Assembly (NCBI GenBank): GCA_021809425.1
Contig: JAKBAA010000015.1
Coordinates: 1-49,292, forward strand
Source: Actinomycetes bacterium
GTDB taxonomy: Bacteria > Actinomycetota > Acidimicrobiia > Acidimicrobiales > Bog-793
DNA: 49,292 nt
Direction: 5' to 3'
Below the pieces are notes generated by a model, which saw only the letters and a program-made list of their open reading frames with translations, was not told the DNA's origin and did not search any database. Shown here piece by piece: positions 48,724 through 49,292 of the stretch (positions within the stretch are counted from its first letter, which is position 1; each line of letters opens with the position of its first letter). The position numbers and the translations under genes were made by a program.

Positions 48724-49292
48724 TCAGAGGGAGCGGACGGCGCCGCCGTCGACGCGGAGCTGCTCGCCGGTGAGGTAGCGGGCGGCGTGGCTGCAGAGGA
48801 AGGCGACGGCCGCCGCCACCTCGTCGGGGGTGCCGTAGCGGCGGATCGGGATGGAGGCCTCCGAGGCGGCACGTACCGCCTCGGGGGTAGATCCGGCGCG
48901 GTCGGCGTTGCGGGCGTCGATGGTGGCGACCCGGTCGGTGGCGATGCGGCCGGGGAGGACCATGTTGACGGTGACGCCGTCGGCGGCCACCTCGTCGGCG
49001 AGCAGCTTGAGGTAGGCGGCGAGGGCGGAGCGGAACATGGCGGAGGTGGCGAGGCCGGGGAGGGGTTGCTGGACGGCGGTCGAGCCGATGGCGACGATGC
49101 GCCCGAAGCGGCGGGCCACCATGGTGGGGAGGCAGCGGCCGACGAGGTGGAGATGTCCGTAGAGGAGCAGCTCGGCGGCGTCGCGGGCGTCGGCGACGCC
49201 GAGCCCGGCAGCGGTCGAGGGGGGCGGGCCGCCGCCGTTCAGGACGAGGAGGTCGACGTGACCGAGCTCGGCGACAGCCCGGTCGAGGGCGG
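48724..49292 (-). CDS. short-chain dehydrogenase/reductase family protein (5' end beyond window)
   Basis: The reading frame is open to the window edge, so the N-terminal NAD(P) loop is missing. The visible 189 residues start within the central sheet (DLLVLNGGGPPP), then RFGRIVAIGSTAVQQPLPG, VAADGVTVNMVLPGRIATDR and the family end FLCSHAARYLTGEQLRVDGG. The place of the catalytic YxxxK is taken by a Ser-x3-Arg (SAMFR), as in a divergent SDR branch. It may therefore not be a dehydrogenase of the classical mechanism. It converges on sqdB with a 23-base gap. Confidence 0.88.
   Translation of the reverse strand, partial: ALDRAVAELGHVDLLVLNGGGPPPSTAAGLGVADARDAAELLLYGHLHLVGRCLPTMVARRFGRIVAIGSTAVQQPLPGLATSAMFRSALAAYLKLLADEVAADGVTVNMVLPGRIATDRVATIDARNADRAGSTPEAVRAASEASIPIRRYGTPDEVAAAVAFLCSHAARYLTGEQLRVDGGAVRSL

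Overview
The window is very GC-rich chromosomal DNA with actinobacterial gene order. A myo-inositol-phosphate synthase and its PadR regulator sit beside a DUF5318 gene, followed by rpsF-ssb-rpsR-rplI-dnaB. From memory this matches the ino1...dnaB neighbourhood near oriC in Mycobacterium, except that no ponA-type transglycosylase lies between DUF5318 and rpsF. F420-type, NDMA-alcohol dehydrogenase-type and TIGR00027-type enzymes, plus secreted proteins built from 'GYWL..DG.V..FGDA' propeller repeats, suggest a member of the Acidimicrobiia. That placement is inference. I saw no tRNA, rRNA, IS element, prophage or CRISPR.

Layout. 0-9.2 kb is core: galU, ino1, padR, DUF5318, a fumarylacetoacetase-family hydrolase, panB, and the ribosomal/replication operon ending in dnaB. 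9.3-14.6 kb is signalling: a receiver-GAF-PP2C (RsbU-like) phosphatase, an SRPBCC protein, an OmpR-type response regulator with its kinase, and a histidine-acid phosphatase that overlaps the kinase gene tail-to-tail. 14.6-18.1 kb holds the transglutaminase/alpha-E/circularly permuted ATP-grasp cassette. 18.2-22.2 kb is miscellaneous: GNAT, methyltransferase, IPT/TIG membrane protein, threonine aldolase and a TIGR00027 methyltransferase.

22.3-29.6 kb is a tightly overlapping minus-strand operon of nine genes: a membrane-anchored coiled-coil protein, a second membrane-anchored low-complexity protein, ApbE flavin transferase, a ferric-reductase-like membrane protein, a NuoF-like flavoprotein, a ferredoxin, a Thr/Pro-rich anchored protein, a histidine kinase and an OmpR-type regulator. 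It looks like a membrane redox chain with its own sensor, but has no recognisable FMN-binding-domain substrate for ApbE. 29.7-41.2 kb carries a NYN nuclease, a small secreted protein, an NDMA-type alcohol dehydrogenase, a carbohydrate-type ABC transporter (one permease contains an SdrD_B-like domain), a TPP enzyme, a PaaK-like ligase, an HTH protein and an F420-type oxidoreductase. 41.4-47.2 kb holds two tandem paralogues of a secreted propeller/GH25-like protein and a secreted SGNH hydrolase. The window ends with UDP-sulfoquinovose synthase (galU at the other end could supply its UDP-glucose) and a truncated SDR gene.

The strongest unexplained signal is regulatory. The two propeller/GH25-like genes and the SGNH hydrolase gene, which is on the opposite strand, each carry GTTAG-N6-GT(T/G)AGG starting 66-68 bases before the start codon. 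This is an 11-bp-period direct repeat of the kind OmpR-family regulators bind, so the three genes may form one envelope regulon. Other signals are a set of apparently leaderless genes (TANNNT six or seven bases before the start), short tandem repeats that repeatedly cover or abut stop codons, and several large hairpins.
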